Positions 29,011-40,474 are shown, counted from the stretch's first letter. The stretch is 64,000 bases of DNA from Sinohyriopsis cumingii (GCA_028554795.2 CM068830.1:47754227-47818226); one strand, 5' to 3'. The notes: generated by a model not told the origin, from the sequence alone. A program made the numbers and translations.

Positions 29011-29904
29011 GCTAGACTGAACGGAACTGATAACAGTTTGGGTCGCCTATGCAATCAATGCTTTCGCGACCGGTTAAGTTCTGAAGGTCAGGATTCTTAG
29101 TTGGTTGGGGCTGTGGGTATGATGCCACATCTGCCCCGTGTTTATGTGCGGATGTCACACGTCTTAATTTTGGACATGTCTAGGCGAGGCAAGCAGGAAA
29201 GGCACCCCCTGGATGCAAAACCCTACAGGAAAACGGTACGCCCTCGAACGGCAAAGCGCGTAGGATCAAATTGATGTCTAGTTTTGCTAGTGGACAGTTA
29301 CTTTTCCAATAGTGCGTGAGGCACCTGTGAGATTTTCCAATTTCATTGAGTTGTATAATTTTCTTTATTATTTTGACAAAAAGTTAGAATTTTGTGTACA
29401 TGGTGTACCTTCAATTATCTAAATAGTACCAATCAGCTGGGTGTCAGGCACCCTATGTACTTTTGTGTCATCTTATGTTTTTCTTTGGTCTTGAAGTTTG
29501 ATGGCGGTAGTCAACGGATTAGATCAGGATTTTGGAGATAGAGCTCTTATCAAAAAAGGACTTCATAAGCCAAAGGAAGAACCACATGTAAGTAGGCAAT
29601 TTGAAAGTCGATGTCGGTCTTCTTTATCTTGTTCTTTGTTTTTTTTTCTTTCTCCTCTTCTTTCTCCTTCCTGTTGGTCTGATGATGGAGTTAGGTATTT
29701 CGGCTCGACTTTCATTGTTGTAGGCCGGCCATGATGTTTGCGACTGGTCCATGGGGTGCCGTTCTTATTTACTTGTTGGAATTGTGCCAGTACATTGATC
29801 CTCTTAGTTATATTATTTAATAAAATAAATATATTGGTCTGAGGGATGATGTTGCGATTTTAGTGTTGTGTGTTGAATAATTTGGGGTCTGTGTATCCGT
29901 TATT
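29011..29904. other. Mostly unassigned sequence with one candidate exon
   Basis: At 29501-29587 an ATG opens 29 codons (MAVVNGLDQDFGDRALIKKG then LHKPKEEPH), ending exactly at a strong splice donor CAT|GTAAGT. I cannot assign a family. The rest shows no genes. The portion next to 29905 probably belongs to the 3' untranslated region of the old LINE C into which the young LINE inserted. Confidence 0.3.
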
Positions 29905-29917
29905 TATTTTATTTCCG
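29905..29917 (+). repeat. Target-site duplication of LINE A, left
   Basis: TATTTTATTTCCG, identical to 35660-35672 just after the (CAAT)n tail. It marks the 5' limit of the inserted LINE. Confidence 0.85.
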
Positions 29918-30471
29918 TCCCCCTGCGGGTCCGGGGTTGTAGAATTGGCCCGACGTGCCTCGCTACGTGTCGTAAAAGGCGACTAAGTAGAGGCAACCTG
30001 TTTGCCGTGGGTTGCGTCCCGTGTCGGAGGAGGAAAGGATCCTGGTAGTTGAGCAGAGGCTTTCCCTGCAACACACTACTTTGGCCTCTACTTCTCTTAG
30101 ACGGGTGGTCGGGATGGGCCCGGTTCCGACAAATCGGCTGGTCACGCCGAGCCCTAGGATGTCTTTATTAACTTTCTCACCTTTTTTATCTTTCTCCTTG
30201 TATCTCTCTTGATACCACCGTTGCCCCTATATTCTATTCCTTTATCTTTCCCTTTTCCAAGTCTTAGAAGACTTCATAGAAGGCGGTGGCTTAACGGGTC
30301 AATCGGGGGGTAATTTTACCGACCTTAGAAATTGGCGACTTCAGGGTCAATCAAAGGTAATTTTATCAACTGAGTATGGCATCTGTGTATCCCTGACACT
30401 TCAAAAGTGTCCCCTTGTTGGGCTCCTTGGTGGGTGGGGAGCACAGGTGCTGAATTTTTATTCAAGCCAAA
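29918..30471 (+). promoter_or_regulatory. LINE A 5' untranslated region
   Basis: It begins TCCCCCTGCGGGTCCGGGG and contains GTCGTAAAAGGCGACTAAG. Both are GC-rich self-complementary segments, followed by a pyrimidine-rich stretch (TTTATCTTTCTCCTTG). Internal promoter activity would be expected for a LINE of this type; the structured start could also be a ribozyme or RNA-packaging element (inference). Confidence 0.5.
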
Positions 30472-31638
30472 ATGGAAAATCAAAAAAATCAAAACAAACG
30501 AACCAAAACTGGAACTGACTCAGATGATGAACCATGTAGTGTGGAATCGTTTCCTCGCTTCATGGTCATCAAATCAAAAGATGAAACCAAACCCCTAGCC
30601 GCACTATCGCCATTTATAATCGAAAAGACTATGCTTGGATTAGTCGGCAAACCAAAAAGCGTTAAAAAGATTAAATCAGGTGGTCTGCTTGTGGAGTGCG
30701 AACGTAAAGCACACACTGAGAACATTAAAAAAATTAAGGTATTTCATGACATCCCAGTGACTTGTTTCGCACACACATCTCTAAATACATCAAAAGGCGT
30801 CATTCGTTGCCGTGACTTGGCTGGAGTCAGCGACAAAGACATCGTAGAGGGGATGAAAAGTGAAGGTGTCACTGCAGTTCGTAGGATTCGTATCAAACGA
30901 AACAACGATCTGCAAGACACCAACACCATTATACTCACCTTCAACAGACCAACGGTACCTAAAGTTGTCAAAGTTGGGTTCTTACAAGTTAGGGTTGAGG
31001 TATACATACCAAATCCCCTCCGATGCTACAAATGTCAAAAATACGGTCATCATGAAGACCGCTGTTCCAGAAACCAAGTATGTGGACGATGTGGAGACCC
31101 TTCTCATTGGGAATCCGAGTGCAAAGCCACTCCGCATTGCGTCAACTGCGGCAAGGAACACCATGCAAATTCAAAAGATTGCGATATATGGAAACAGGAG
31201 AAGGAAATCCAAAGGATCAAATACACATCCAACATCCGGTATCCAGAGGCCAGGAAGCTTGTACAAACTAGAACATCACTCCCCGGCCCATCCTTCTCAA
31301 CCATAGTAAAGAGCAATCAAAAAGCAACGAAAGACGCCCAAACCCAAACAGACATACCTGAATCCCCTTCCGTCTCAAACATATCGCATTACAAACCACC
31401 CAAAAACTCAACATCGACGCAAACAACGTTCAACAATCCTCCACCATCAAAATCACCAAACAGTAAGAAAAAGTCGACAGCAAATAGGCAGCAAAAAGGG
31501 TCTGATGACCCAATAAAACTGCACAATAGGTTTGGAGACTTTGAGGATATGGATGCAGAAGAATCTGCTCCATGTCCTCAAGGTGGCTCCAGACCTAACA
31601 ACAAAAAATTCACCCCCGTACTTCCTCCAGATAAATAA
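30472..31638 (+). CDS. LINE A ORF1 protein (RNA-binding, zinc knuckles)
   Basis: 388 residues, uninterrupted. The N-terminal part (about 28-175) has the alternating basic and hydrophobic pattern of the RRM-like region found in I-type ORF1 proteins. CCHC knuckles follow from residue 185: CYKCQKYGHHEDRC, CGRCGDPSHWESEC and CVNCGKEHHANSKDC. The C-terminal 150 residues are Ser/Thr/Pro/Lys-rich and probably disordered. It binds LINE RNA to form the retrotransposition particle. ORF2 starts 62 bp downstream, so reinitiation is likely. The start MENQKNQNKR is the first ATG of the frame; no upstream frame competes. Confidence 0.85.
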   Translation: MENQKNQNKRTKTGTDSDDEPCSVESFPRFMVIKSKDETKPLAALSPFIIEKTMLGLVGKPKSVKKIKSGGLLVECERKAHTENIKKIKVFHDIPVTCFAHTSLNTSKGVIRCRDLAGVSDKDIVEGMKSEGVTAVRRIRIKRNNDLQDTNTIILTFNRPTVPKVVKVGFLQVRVEVYIPNPLRCYKCQKYGHHEDRCSRNQVCGRCGDPSHWESECKATPHCVNCGKEHHANSKDCDIWKQEKEIQRIKYTSNIRYPEARKLVQTRTSLPGPSFSTIVKSNQKATKDAQTQTDIPESPSVSNISHYKPPKNSTSTQTTFNNPPPSKSPNSKKKSTANRQQKGSDDPIKLHNRFGDFEDMDAEESAPCPQGGSRPNNKKFTPVLPPDK

Positions 31639-31700
31639 CCAAAGACATTGCCTCCGCGAAAGGTCTAACCTAGCTCCAGAATCTTCAATATAAACCTGTA

Positions 31701-34700
31701 ATGAAGAACACCATCATACAATGGAACTGTAGAGGACTTAAAGCCAACTACAATGATATTCTTTTGCTCTTGAACGAACGTGATCCTGCAGTACTATGTC
31801 TTCAGGAAACATTTTTGAAAGATACAGATAACATCACACTTAAAAACTACTCCTTGTTTAACAACTACTCTCATAATGTTGACAGAGCCTCAGGAGGAGT
31901 CTCTGTTATTGTGAACAACAGAGCCCCTCATAGCGTCATCCCTCTAAACACAAATCTACAAGCCACTGCTGTGAGCGTCACTCTGCATCGGGTGATTACG
32001 TTTTGTTCTATCTACATACCACCAAACACCAATTTAGTAATAAATGAATTAGACGACCTTGTTCAACAACTCCCCGAACCCTTTATTCTACTCGGTGATT
32101 TTAATGCCCATAACATTTTATGGGGTTCAAATCACATAAGTGACAGAGGTCACAAAATAGAAGACTTCATTTCCAGACACGATTTGTGTCTATATAATAC
32201 CAAATCACCGACATATTTACACCCAGGAACTGGTACATACACGTGTATTGATTTGACAATTTGTACCCCATCGCTGCTTTTGGACTATGAATGGAAGGTC
32301 GCTGATGACCTTCACAGCAGTGATCACTTTCCAATCTCTCTTAACAATACCAACGTTACAATTGACGAAGCAGTTCCACATTGGAATTTAAAGAAGGCCG
32401 ACTGGGCCAAATTTGAAACACTTTGTACAACTAGACTTAATAGGGATACTGTCTTAAACGACAATAACCCTTTTCAATATTTTACTTCTGTTTTAATCGA
32501 CAATGCAGAAGAATCCATTCCCAAGTCCTCACCAAACGGTAAAAAACTCTCAAAACCATGGTTCACAAAAGAATGTAAAGAGGCCATTAGACAACGCCGA
32601 GAAGCACTGAAAAATTTTAATAATCGTCCAACACCCGAAAATTTAACTAAGTACCGTATTGTTCGGGCCAATGCTCGCCGCACGATTAAACAAAGTAAAA
32701 GAACATCATGGAAAAAATATGTTTCAACTCTAAACTCTCGTTCCACTATAAAGAAAGTTTGGGACACGATCCGCAAAATCAATGGAAATAGGAAATACAA
32801 TTACTTTCGACATCTCAAAGTAAACAACAAGAATATCAATTCCAAACATGACATTGTTAACATACTTGCTGATAGCTTCTCAAAAAATTCCTCATCCTCT
32901 AATTACTCAGAAGCATTCAGAAGATTAAAAACTCACAAAGAAAAGACACGGTTGAAATTCACATCGAATAACTCAGAAAGTTATAATCAACCGTTTACAA
33001 TGTATGAGCTGAAGGAATCTCTGAATAAGGCCCACGATACATCCACTGGGCCTGACGAAATACATTACCAGTTTTTGAAACACCTCCCAGAACCTTCATT
33101 AACAGCCCTTCTAGAAATTTTCAACAATTTATGGATTACTGGTAATGTACCTAAAATCTGGAAAGAGGCAACAGTAATACCAGTTCCCAAACCCGGTAAA
33201 GATAGCGCAGATCCTAACAGCTATCGACCAATTGCACTCACAAGCTGTGTGTGCAAAACAATGGAACGAATGATCAATTCTCGGCTTGTCTGGTACTTGG
33301 AAACTAATAATTTAATATCTCCTTTCCAAAGTGGCTTTCGATATGGCCGGAGCACCAACGATCATCTGGTTAGACTAGAAACATTTATTCGAGATGCATT
33401 TATCAAGAAAGAACACTTAGTAGCGGTTTTCTTTGATTTAGAAAAGGCCTATGACACAACATGGAAGTACGGGATACTAAATGACCTGCACGATCTAGGT
33501 CTAAAAGGCCGTCTGCCCTCTTTCATATCCAACTTTCTCTCCGACAGAGAATTCAAAGTACGAGTGGGCTCTACCCTCTCCGATCTGCACGAGCAAGAGA
33601 TGGGTGTGCCCCAGGGCAGTATTTTATCTGTGACGCTCTTTAACATCAAAATTAATAGCATCACCAAGTGTTTGACTCCTGGTGTGGATTGCTCGTTATA
33701 CGTTGATGATTTTCTAATATGTTATCGGTCAAAGCACATGCATACAATTGAAAGACAACTGCAGCAAAATATAAACAAAATTCAAAATTGGGCCAATGCA
33801 AACGGTTTCAAATTCTCGAAATCAAAAACGGTATGCATGCATTTCTGTCAGTTACGAAAACATCATGATGAACCGAACCTCACGCTGGATGGAACACCTA
33901 TTCCAGTTGTTGAGGAAACCAAATTTTTAGGTATAATCTTTGACAGAAAATTGACCTTTATTCCACACCTAAAGAACTTAAAAGCTAAATGCTTAAAAGC
34001 ACTTAACCTACTTAAAGTAGTAGCGCACACTGACTGGGGTGCTGATAGAAAAGTCATCCTAAATTTATACAGAACGTTTATTCGCTCCAAACTAGACTAT
34101 GGTTGCGTTGTGTATGGTTCTGCCAGAAAATCGTATCTTAAAATGCTTGATCCAATTCATCATCAGGGAATAAGACTGGCTCTGGGAGCATTTAAAACAT
34201 CCCCGTGTGAAAGCCTTCTAGCTGAGGCGAATGAACCACCGTTATCGCATCGTAGAGAAATGCTTTCCGCACAGTATGCTCTGAAATTAAAATCAAACCC
34301 TCTGAATCCTGCTTTTTCGGCTGTTTTTCAACCCAAATACAAAACTTTATACCAAAATAAACCAAACGCCATACCTTCCTTTGGCATTAGAATATCATCC
34401 AGCCTTGACACTACAAATATAGATCTTTCTAAAATTCAGAAAACATCCATCTCCGAAACACTACCCTGGCTAATTAAACAACCAAAAGTACGTTTTACGC
34501 TACACGATGGGAAAAAGTCCGAAACAAACCCTTCTATCTTCCACAACTCTTACCATGAACTACTCACCGAATTTAAAAACTACACCAGAATTTACACTGA
34601 TGGATCAAAGGATGAGGAAAAGGCTGCTGCAGCCTTTGTTTGTGGAAATCACACAACGCAAGTTCGCTTACCAAATGGAGCATCAATTTTTACAGCCGAA

Positions 34701-35381
34701 ATCAGAGCAATAGACCTTGCTCTGCAACATATAGAAAAGAACCGTATTTTAAACTGTATCATCTTATCCGACTCGCTATCAGTACTGCAGTCACTACACA
34801 ATAGAAAACTGGAGAACCCATTATTGAAAAACATACTCGTCAAAAATACCGAGCTGAGTGTCTCCCACAATATAATATACTGTTGGTTACCTAGCCACAT
34901 TGGTATTAAAGGTAACGAAAAAGCAGATCGCGCTGCTAAAATGGCCCTTTCTCAAGAACCATCTGATTTTAAAATACATTATACTGATTTTAAACCTTGT
35001 ATCAGAAGGTTCTTACGTCAGAAGTGGCAGGCATCGTGGAATGATGCTGTAAATAACAAACTTCACGCAATCAAACCAACTCTAGGAGAATGGACTCCTT
35101 CCTACAGAACCATTCGTAGGGAGGAGGTAGTCATTGCAAGAATCCGAATTGGTCATACTTATATCACCCACACCCACATACTAAAAGGTGAAGACCCACC
35201 AGAGTGCATTTCTTGCAATGAACCATTCACTGTCAAGCACTTTATGATAGAGTGCTTTGACCTACAACCAACGCGCGATCGTTATTACATTGTGCATGAC
35301 ATGAAAGAACTTTTTGATACTATAAACATCACTCGTATTATAGAGTTCCTGAAAGCCGTAAATATTTACTCTAAACTCTGA
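31701..35381 (+). CDS. LINE A ORF2 protein: endonuclease, reverse transcriptase, RNase H
   Basis: 1226 residues, uninterrupted. An AP-type endonuclease spans about 1-215 (IIQWNCRGLKANYND, CLQETFLK, LLGDFNAHN, SSDHFPI). Reverse transcriptase spans about 430-720 (YRPIALTSCVCK, AVFFDLEKAYDTTW, MGVPQGSILS, and LYVDDFLICYRS with the catalytic Asp pair near 667-669). RNase H lies about 960-1095 (RIYTDGSKDEEKAAA, FTAEIRAIDLAL, ILSDSLSVLQSL, WLPSHIGIKGNEKADR), so all four acidic positions are present. A C-terminal zinc motif CISCNEPFTVKHFMIEC is near 1170. It nicks target DNA and reverse-transcribes the LINE RNA in place. All key residues are present, so it may be active. Confidence 0.92.
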   Translation: MKNTIIQWNCRGLKANYNDILLLLNERDPAVLCLQETFLKDTDNITLKNYSLFNNYSHNVDRASGGVSVIVNNRAPHSVIPLNTNLQATAVSVTLHRVITFCSIYIPPNTNLVINELDDLVQQLPEPFILLGDFNAHNILWGSNHISDRGHKIEDFISRHDLCLYNTKSPTYLHPGTGTYTCIDLTICTPSLLLDYEWKVADDLHSSDHFPISLNNTNVTIDEAVPHWNLKKADWAKFETLCTTRLNRDTVLNDNNPFQYFTSVLIDNAEESIPKSSPNGKKLSKPWFTKECKEAIRQRREALKNFNNRPTPENLTKYRIVRANARRTIKQSKRTSWKKYVSTLNSRSTIKKVWDTIRKINGNRKYNYFRHLKVNNKNINSKHDIVNILADSFSKNSSSSNYSEAFRRLKTHKEKTRLKFTSNNSESYNQPFTMYELKESLNKAHDTSTGPDEIHYQFLKHLPEPSLTALLEIFNNLWITGNVPKIWKEATVIPVPKPGKDSADPNSYRPIALTSCVCKTMERMINSRLVWYLETNNLISPFQSGFRYGRSTNDHLVRLETFIRDAFIKKEHLVAVFFDLEKAYDTTWKYGILNDLHDLGLKGRLPSFISNFLSDREFKVRVGSTLSDLHEQEMGVPQGSILSVTLFNIKINSITKCLTPGVDCSLYVDDFLICYRSKHMHTIERQLQQNINKIQNWANANGFKFSKSKTVCMHFCQLRKHHDEPNLTLDGTPIPVVEETKFLGIIFDRKLTFIPHLKNLKAKCLKALNLLKVVAHTDWGADRKVILNLYRTFIRSKLDYGCVVYGSARKSYLKMLDPIHHQGIRLALGAFKTSPCESLLAEANEPPLSHRREMLSAQYALKLKSNPLNPAFSAVFQPKYKTLYQNKPNAIPSFGIRISSSLDTTNIDLSKIQKTSISETLPWLIKQPKVRFTLHDGKKSETNPSIFHNSYHELLTEFKNYTRIYTDGSKDEEKAAAAFVCGNHTTQVRLPNGASIFTAEIRAIDLALQHIEKNRILNCIILSDSLSVLQSLHNRKLENPLLKNILVKNTELSVSHNIIYCWLPSHIGIKGNEKADRAAKMALSQEPSDFKIHYTDFKPCIRRFLRQKWQASWNDAVNNKLHAIKPTLGEWTPSYRTIRREEVVIARIRIGHTYITHTHILKGEDPPECISCNEPFTVKHFMIECFDLQPTRDRYYIVHDMKELFDTINITRIIEFLKAVNIYSKL

Positions 35382-35659
35382 CTTTTATGCTATCACCTTG
35401 TGCAGTTTTATGCAATATATATACCGTCCCATTTTAATACCTGTTCATCTTTTTTACATCTCCCGTTGATCGGGAAGCTTTATTTTGCACCGTTAACATC
35501 TTACCGTTTTTAATTTCAACCATTTGTTCTTTTATATCGCTGGTCGATATAGTACCTTTTATAATTTTTGAAAGATTATACAAATAACACTTTGTTTGGC
35601 GCTAAATAGCCTAAAAGTGCTGATGCGCCGTTAAGAAACAATCAATCAATCAATCAATC
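35382..35659 (+). repeat. LINE A 3' untranslated region and (CAAT)n tail
   Basis: It includes two self-complementary pieces (CTCCCGTTGATCGGGAAG, and ATCGCTGGTCGATAT) and ends GCGCCGTTAAGAAA(CAAT)n. A simple-repeat tail in place of poly(A) is common in I-type LINEs. The structured elements may be what the reverse transcriptase recognises. Confidence 0.7.
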
Positions 35660-35672
35660 TATTTTATTTCCG
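35660..35672 (+). repeat. Target-site duplication of LINE A, right
   Basis: TATTTTATTTCCG, identical to 29905-29917. Confidence 0.85.
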
Positions 35673-35759
35673 CCTTGTGCAGTGGGCCTGATGACTGGGC
35701 TTAGGTCACCTTATAGTCTTAATTCGTTTGGGGAACTAAAACCAGAGTTGCTGCCATTT

Positions 35760-37213
35760 CTTGTTTATTTTTATTCTTATACCTCGTGTACACTTTTGCC
35801 AAGGTGTGATAGTGTCTTGTTCATGAGGTTAAGTTTTGCTTGTGCGTCAGCTTTGTCATTTCCTGTTAGATTAATATGCGAAGGTACCCATAAGAGTTCA
35901 ATGCTTTGTTGTTTTCCGTCAATCTCTCTAATGGATAGCATTGCATCTTCTGACATATTTCCTCTCCCTTTTGTTGTACCAGTCTCCAAGGATTTGAATA
36001 CGCTTAAAGGGTCTGTTATAATAACGTACTGACTGTACCTTTTGGTTTTAATCCATTTAAGTGCCTCATTTATTGCCCATAATTCTGCTGTTCAGATGGA
36101 ACAATCATCAAAAGTCTGTCCCCAATTACAACTAGGTCTTCGGGTATTATTATTGCAGCTGTTGTTCTTTTTAGTTCTTGAGATTTGAATCCGTCCGTAT
36201 AGATTTTATGATGTTCAGAGTATGTTTCATCGATGGTCTTGCGTACCTCTGTTAATGTTCCTATAGGTTTTGTATTTTGGATCCAAACTGCTTGGCAATG
36301 AGGTTGATTTTGGGGTGGGGTGGGGGTGTTTTAACATGGAGTAGGATCGCATATTTTGTGCTGTTCTGCTTGAATGCCCTGGAGTTCCATTTCTTTGCTG
36401 AGGGTATGTATTTTTGGCCTGCAAAGGGGTGGTAGTGGGACAAGAATTTTGCTGAATGGAGTGCTACACTTTTTAATCGTCAATTTAGTTGTGTTGGAAT
36501 CTTTGTGAATTGAGTTTGCCTATCTCAATATTTGTTTTTTCTCGTCTCAGATGCAGTGGTAAATTTTCTGTTAATATTTGGAGTTCCTCGATTGAGGTAT
36601 TAAGAAGAGCTCCCGTACAAAGTCTAAGCGCTTTATTTTGTATGCTGTTTAGTTTTGAGCAGAGTGTTGTTGGCCGATGCATACACTTGGCAATCATAAT
36701 CAAGTTCAGCCATGATTTATGATCCGATCCCACTTTGTCCCCTTATTACTGTTTAGAAGGTTTAGGTCATTTTGGCATCTTTTACTTAGGGCTGTTATTT
36801 GCGATTTCCAGTTTCTCGCTAATTAACATTCCCAAGAAATATGTTTATTTAACAAATTTGATTGGTGTATTTTGTAGATGGAGTTTGGGATATGTTATAT
36901 GTCTATTTGTTGTTGGGGGAAAAGCATTCCTATAGTTTTGGTGCCTGATGTATTACATCCCCAGTTGTCTGCCAATTTGCCGATTTCATCTAGGAATCAT
37001 TGATGTCCTTAAAGAAATCATGTGTTGTATTTTGGTTAATGTTGGTTTTGTTGTTTGGGATGCCTGCTTTCCGGATTCCACTGTCGTCGGCAAAATGAGA
37101 TAGCTCGACTAGTTTGTTAGTAATATTGTCGTGGAGGTTGTTGACTATGAGGTTGAATAATGTGGGGCTTATCACACTTCCTTGTGAAGTTCCGTTGTCC
37201 AGTGTGTATGTAT

Positions 37214-37255
<42 letters not shown>

Positions 37256-39150
37256 ATCACCTACTCTGGTTTTGATTTGTTTCCCCTTAAGGAATTTTGA
37301 AATACATTGATGCATGCACCCCGTTATGCCAAACTGATTGAATTTGGAGATGAGGCCTTTAGTCCAGACCAAATCAAATGTCTTTTTGAGATCTAGAAAT
37401 ATTGCGATTAGGTGCCTATATCTCTTTCGTTTGGTATTGAAGGCAAGTTAAATGCTTTCTTCCAATCTAATTGTTGGTTAATGGTGGAACGTCTATTTCT
37501 TAATCCACTTTGGTTTTCTGTGAGTAAATGGTTTTATTCCAGATGGTGTCTTAGTCGGTTCGTAATCATTGTCTCCTTGATTTTACAGATGGTGTTGCTT
37601 AAGCAGATGGGTCTGTATGATGTTGGATTTCTGGGGTCTTTCCCTGGTTTTGGTATGGCTATAACTATTGCTTGTTTCCACAATGTGGGTATATTTCCTG
37701 TTTTCCAGATTAAGTTGATCATATCTAGTGTGATGATTTGCATATTTACTGGTAGATGCTTATAAATGTCATAGCCTAAGTTGTCTTCTCACGGGAATGT
37801 TGACCTTTTATTAGCTAGTGCTTTTTTCCATTCTTTAATACTGAAATAGTCGTTGAGTGGCGACTCTTTGTTGTTTTGATCAGTGAATAAGTCGGGTAAT
37901 TATTTTTCCAGTGTTAGTCTTTGTGTCATGAATTCTTTGGAGTGATTGTTGTTACTGCTAGAGTTGGCAAAGTGTTGTGCTAGTCGCTCTGCTTTTGCTT
38001 GGTTGGTGTCAACTCCTGTTAGTTTTGGTGTAGTTATCGGTACGTTTCCTATCATAGTTTTAAGTTTTGTCCAGACCTCTTTGGAGTTGGTGTGGTGGTT
38101 GAGAGTGACTTCCTTTATTTGTAGATTAGGAATTCCGAAGCCAGTTTTGTGTGTTTAAATCTGTTGAGGGCTTTCTTTTTATCATTAATGGCTATTCGAC
38201 AGGTCTCGGTCCATCATGGTATACTGTTTTTCCTAGATTTCCCGCTTGTTTTGGGTATTTTTTGTGCTGCTCCATTTATTGTTTGGATTATTTTGTTGTA
38301 CTATTGGTTGGTGTCGTCATTATAAAGATCTTCTAGTTGTATTTTGCTCAAGTGATGTTGGAACATTTCCCAGTTGGCATTCTGTTTTCCATCTTGGTAT
38401 GTTTTGTTTTTGCTTTCTGAGGCTTTGTTGATATATTGTGATACATATTGGGAAGTGGTCACTGCCCAATGTGCTTTGCTGTAGAACTTTCCGGTTCGTA
38501 ATCAGTGCAATATTTGGTGTTGCAAGTGTTAGGTCTATTGGAGCTAGTTTTCCACTGATAGGGCCAGGTCTGGTAGGTGTGCATGTAGTTAGAATTTTAA
38601 GCTAGTGTTCCCTGGCATATGTTTCAATGCTTTTTCTTCTTGTATCTATATGGTCACCACCCCATTCTGTGTTGTGTGCATTGAAGGCCACATATATAAT
38701 GCTATTCGTGCCCTTATCTTTAAATACATCTCGATAGCTTTGAGTGGAGTTAGCATTATTTGCCCTTGGGTCATATATATTGTAACTGTTCAATTTTTGT
38801 TGTCCTATGTTGACAGCGATTGCTTGATATCTTATAAGGTTTCCCTTTAAGTCAATGTTTGGGTTTATTTATATCACATATGAGATGGTTTTATGGATGT
38901 AGATGGCTATCCCTCCTCCTTTTTTCCCATTGTTCCTGTGTTTGAAGAATTTTGTGTCATAATCGGCTATTTTAGGTATAGTTTTACTTGTTTCAGTTAG
39001 GTGTGCTTCTTTGAGACACATGATATGCGGCTTGTTGGTGATGGTGTTGATGGTTGCTCTCAATTCACACTGGTTCGATATTAAGCCTCTGCAATTCCAT
39101 TGCCATATCATGAATTGATTTGTATAGCTTTTATGATTATGTATATCCAT
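35760..39150 (-). pseudogene. LINE C ORF2: endonuclease, reverse transcriptase, RNase H
   Basis: The endonuclease begins FMIWQWNCRGLISNQCELRA (39150) and includes KKGGGIAIYIHK. The catalytic loop near 38690 reads IIYVAFNAHNTEWG, with Ala in place of the usual Asp. Reverse transcriptase pieces contain SYRPICLSNTICKIKETM, MVWTKGLISKFNQFGITG and ELSHFADDSG. RNase H has LLWVPSHINLTGNDKADAQ (35989-35777). Many stops and shifts make it inactive. Confidence 0.75.
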
Positions 39151-39249
39151 TGTTATAGGTTGTTGTTTAAAGTATTAAATGAGTTGTAGGGAACTTTGTA
39201 AGTGCTACTTTTGGATTTTTTTCTAACATCATGAATAGTAGTAGAAATA

Positions 39250-40300
39250 AATCCTTCTTTTCGATCTGGTTATATTGTGTGCTTTGTTGGATTCTTTCTC
39301 GTAGTTCCTTTAAGTAGTGTGTTCTTTGGGTGGGGTTGAGATAATCATTACTTTCATTTTTTCCCTTTTCCAACGCTGTGGGTGTTATTATCCCTGTTTG
39401 TGGGTTGATTATACCCTGATTATTAAAATTTGCATTGCAGTGAATTGTGCCCGTTTTGTTTACTGTTTATCTTATTCATTGATTGTTGAATATTGTGTTC
39501 GTGAGGAGTATTTGTTTGTCCCTTGTCGCCTCCATTGGGTGTTCGGGGTAGATTGCTTGTGGCTTGACTCCCTTCAGTGGAGGCTGCTGCTGGTTGAGTA
39601 GGTGTCTTTAGATTTGTTTGGGTCGTTGTTTGTGTTGTGCTGAGCTTTGTTTATTTTTCTTGGAATGGTTGTATGTTACTTGTTGGTCTTCCATTATTTT
39701 GATAGTTCTTATCTCTGCTGTAGTGTAGGGACACTCTTTAGTGTAAGGAGTGTGCTTTCCTCTGCAGTTGGCACATTTGAGAGCTTTAGCAATACATTTT
39801 CCTTTGCGTTTGCCGCCACATTTGGAACATTGTGTATGGTATCGGCAGCTTGAAGCAAAATGCCCCAGCCTTGGCAACTGTTACAAAAGCGAAGTTTATT
39901 TATGTACTTTTGTAATTTTTTGTGGGATCCTAGCTTGATTGTTTTGGTGGTGACTCCGTAAAGTCTAGCAACACAGTATGAGTTTCCCTTCCATGACTTT
40001 CTAAAATTGGTTATTCGCCTGTATTTGATGTGGTAGTATGTGAGATCGCATGCTATTTCTCGAGTAGTTTTCCATTGGAATGTTCCAGTTAATTTGAGGA
40101 TGGCTTTAAATACACAGCTTGGGTAGTTGTTTTCTTATCTGTTTCGTGTTGCAGTAGGTGGTATGTTGGTGTCACTCCTTGTGGTGGTCGTTGGAGGGGC
40201 TTGTAAAGGGGTTGCATCAGTTGCTTGGTGCCTTTTGATAGAGAGAGTCATTCCCGCTATGTTTGTTATTTCTAAGTATTTCGAGAGTTGTCGTGCGCTA
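39250..40300 (-). pseudogene. LINE C ORF1 with zinc knuckles
   Basis: The segment 39877-39608 encodes LGHFASSC, CSKCGGKRKGKC and CANCRGKHTPYTKEC, gag-type knuckles, followed by a basic Gln-rich tail. Upstream to about 40300 are broken frames of the RNA-binding region. Confidence 0.6.
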
Positions 40301-40474
40301 TTTCACCACATGATAATGTAATTAACGTCTGGTCGAATGATCCTAAATGTTCCTCCGTGATGCTGTACTAGTGTGGCTGCTTGACTTTTGCTGCTAATAT
40401 TTATGAATCTTTGGTTGGTCCTGCTGATATACAGTGTTAGTGCTGGTAGGTGGTATTGGTACTTCACAGGTCTG

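Larger units (their letters stand above)
29918..35659 (+). mobile_element. Full-length LINE retrotransposon A (I-superfamily type), apparently intact
   Basis: 5.74 kb bounded by a perfect 13-bp target duplication. It has a 554-bp 5' region, two uninterrupted ORFs, a 3' untranslated region and a (CAAT)4 tail. The lack of any frame break contrasts with every other element in the window and indicates a recent insertion. It landed in the 3' part of LINE C, on the opposite strand. Confidence 0.9.
35673..40470 (-). mobile_element. Old LINE retrotransposon C (minus strand), split by LINE A
   Basis: Right to left: ORF1 remnant with zinc knuckles (about 40300-39250), endonuclease (39150-38460), reverse transcriptase (37800-36480) and RNase H (36215-35760). 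Its 3' end was separated by LINE A and probably continues left of 29905. It is close to LINE B in motifs and organisation. A (GA)n expansion at 37215-37254 interrupts the reverse transcriptase. Its right limit against LINE D is approximate. Confidence 0.75.

Noticed and set aside
30012-30212. rRNA-like origin of the GC-rich block at 29.9-30.2 kb
   Set aside because: It lies inside the target duplication of LINE A and fits its 5' untranslated region; I see no alignment to rRNA.
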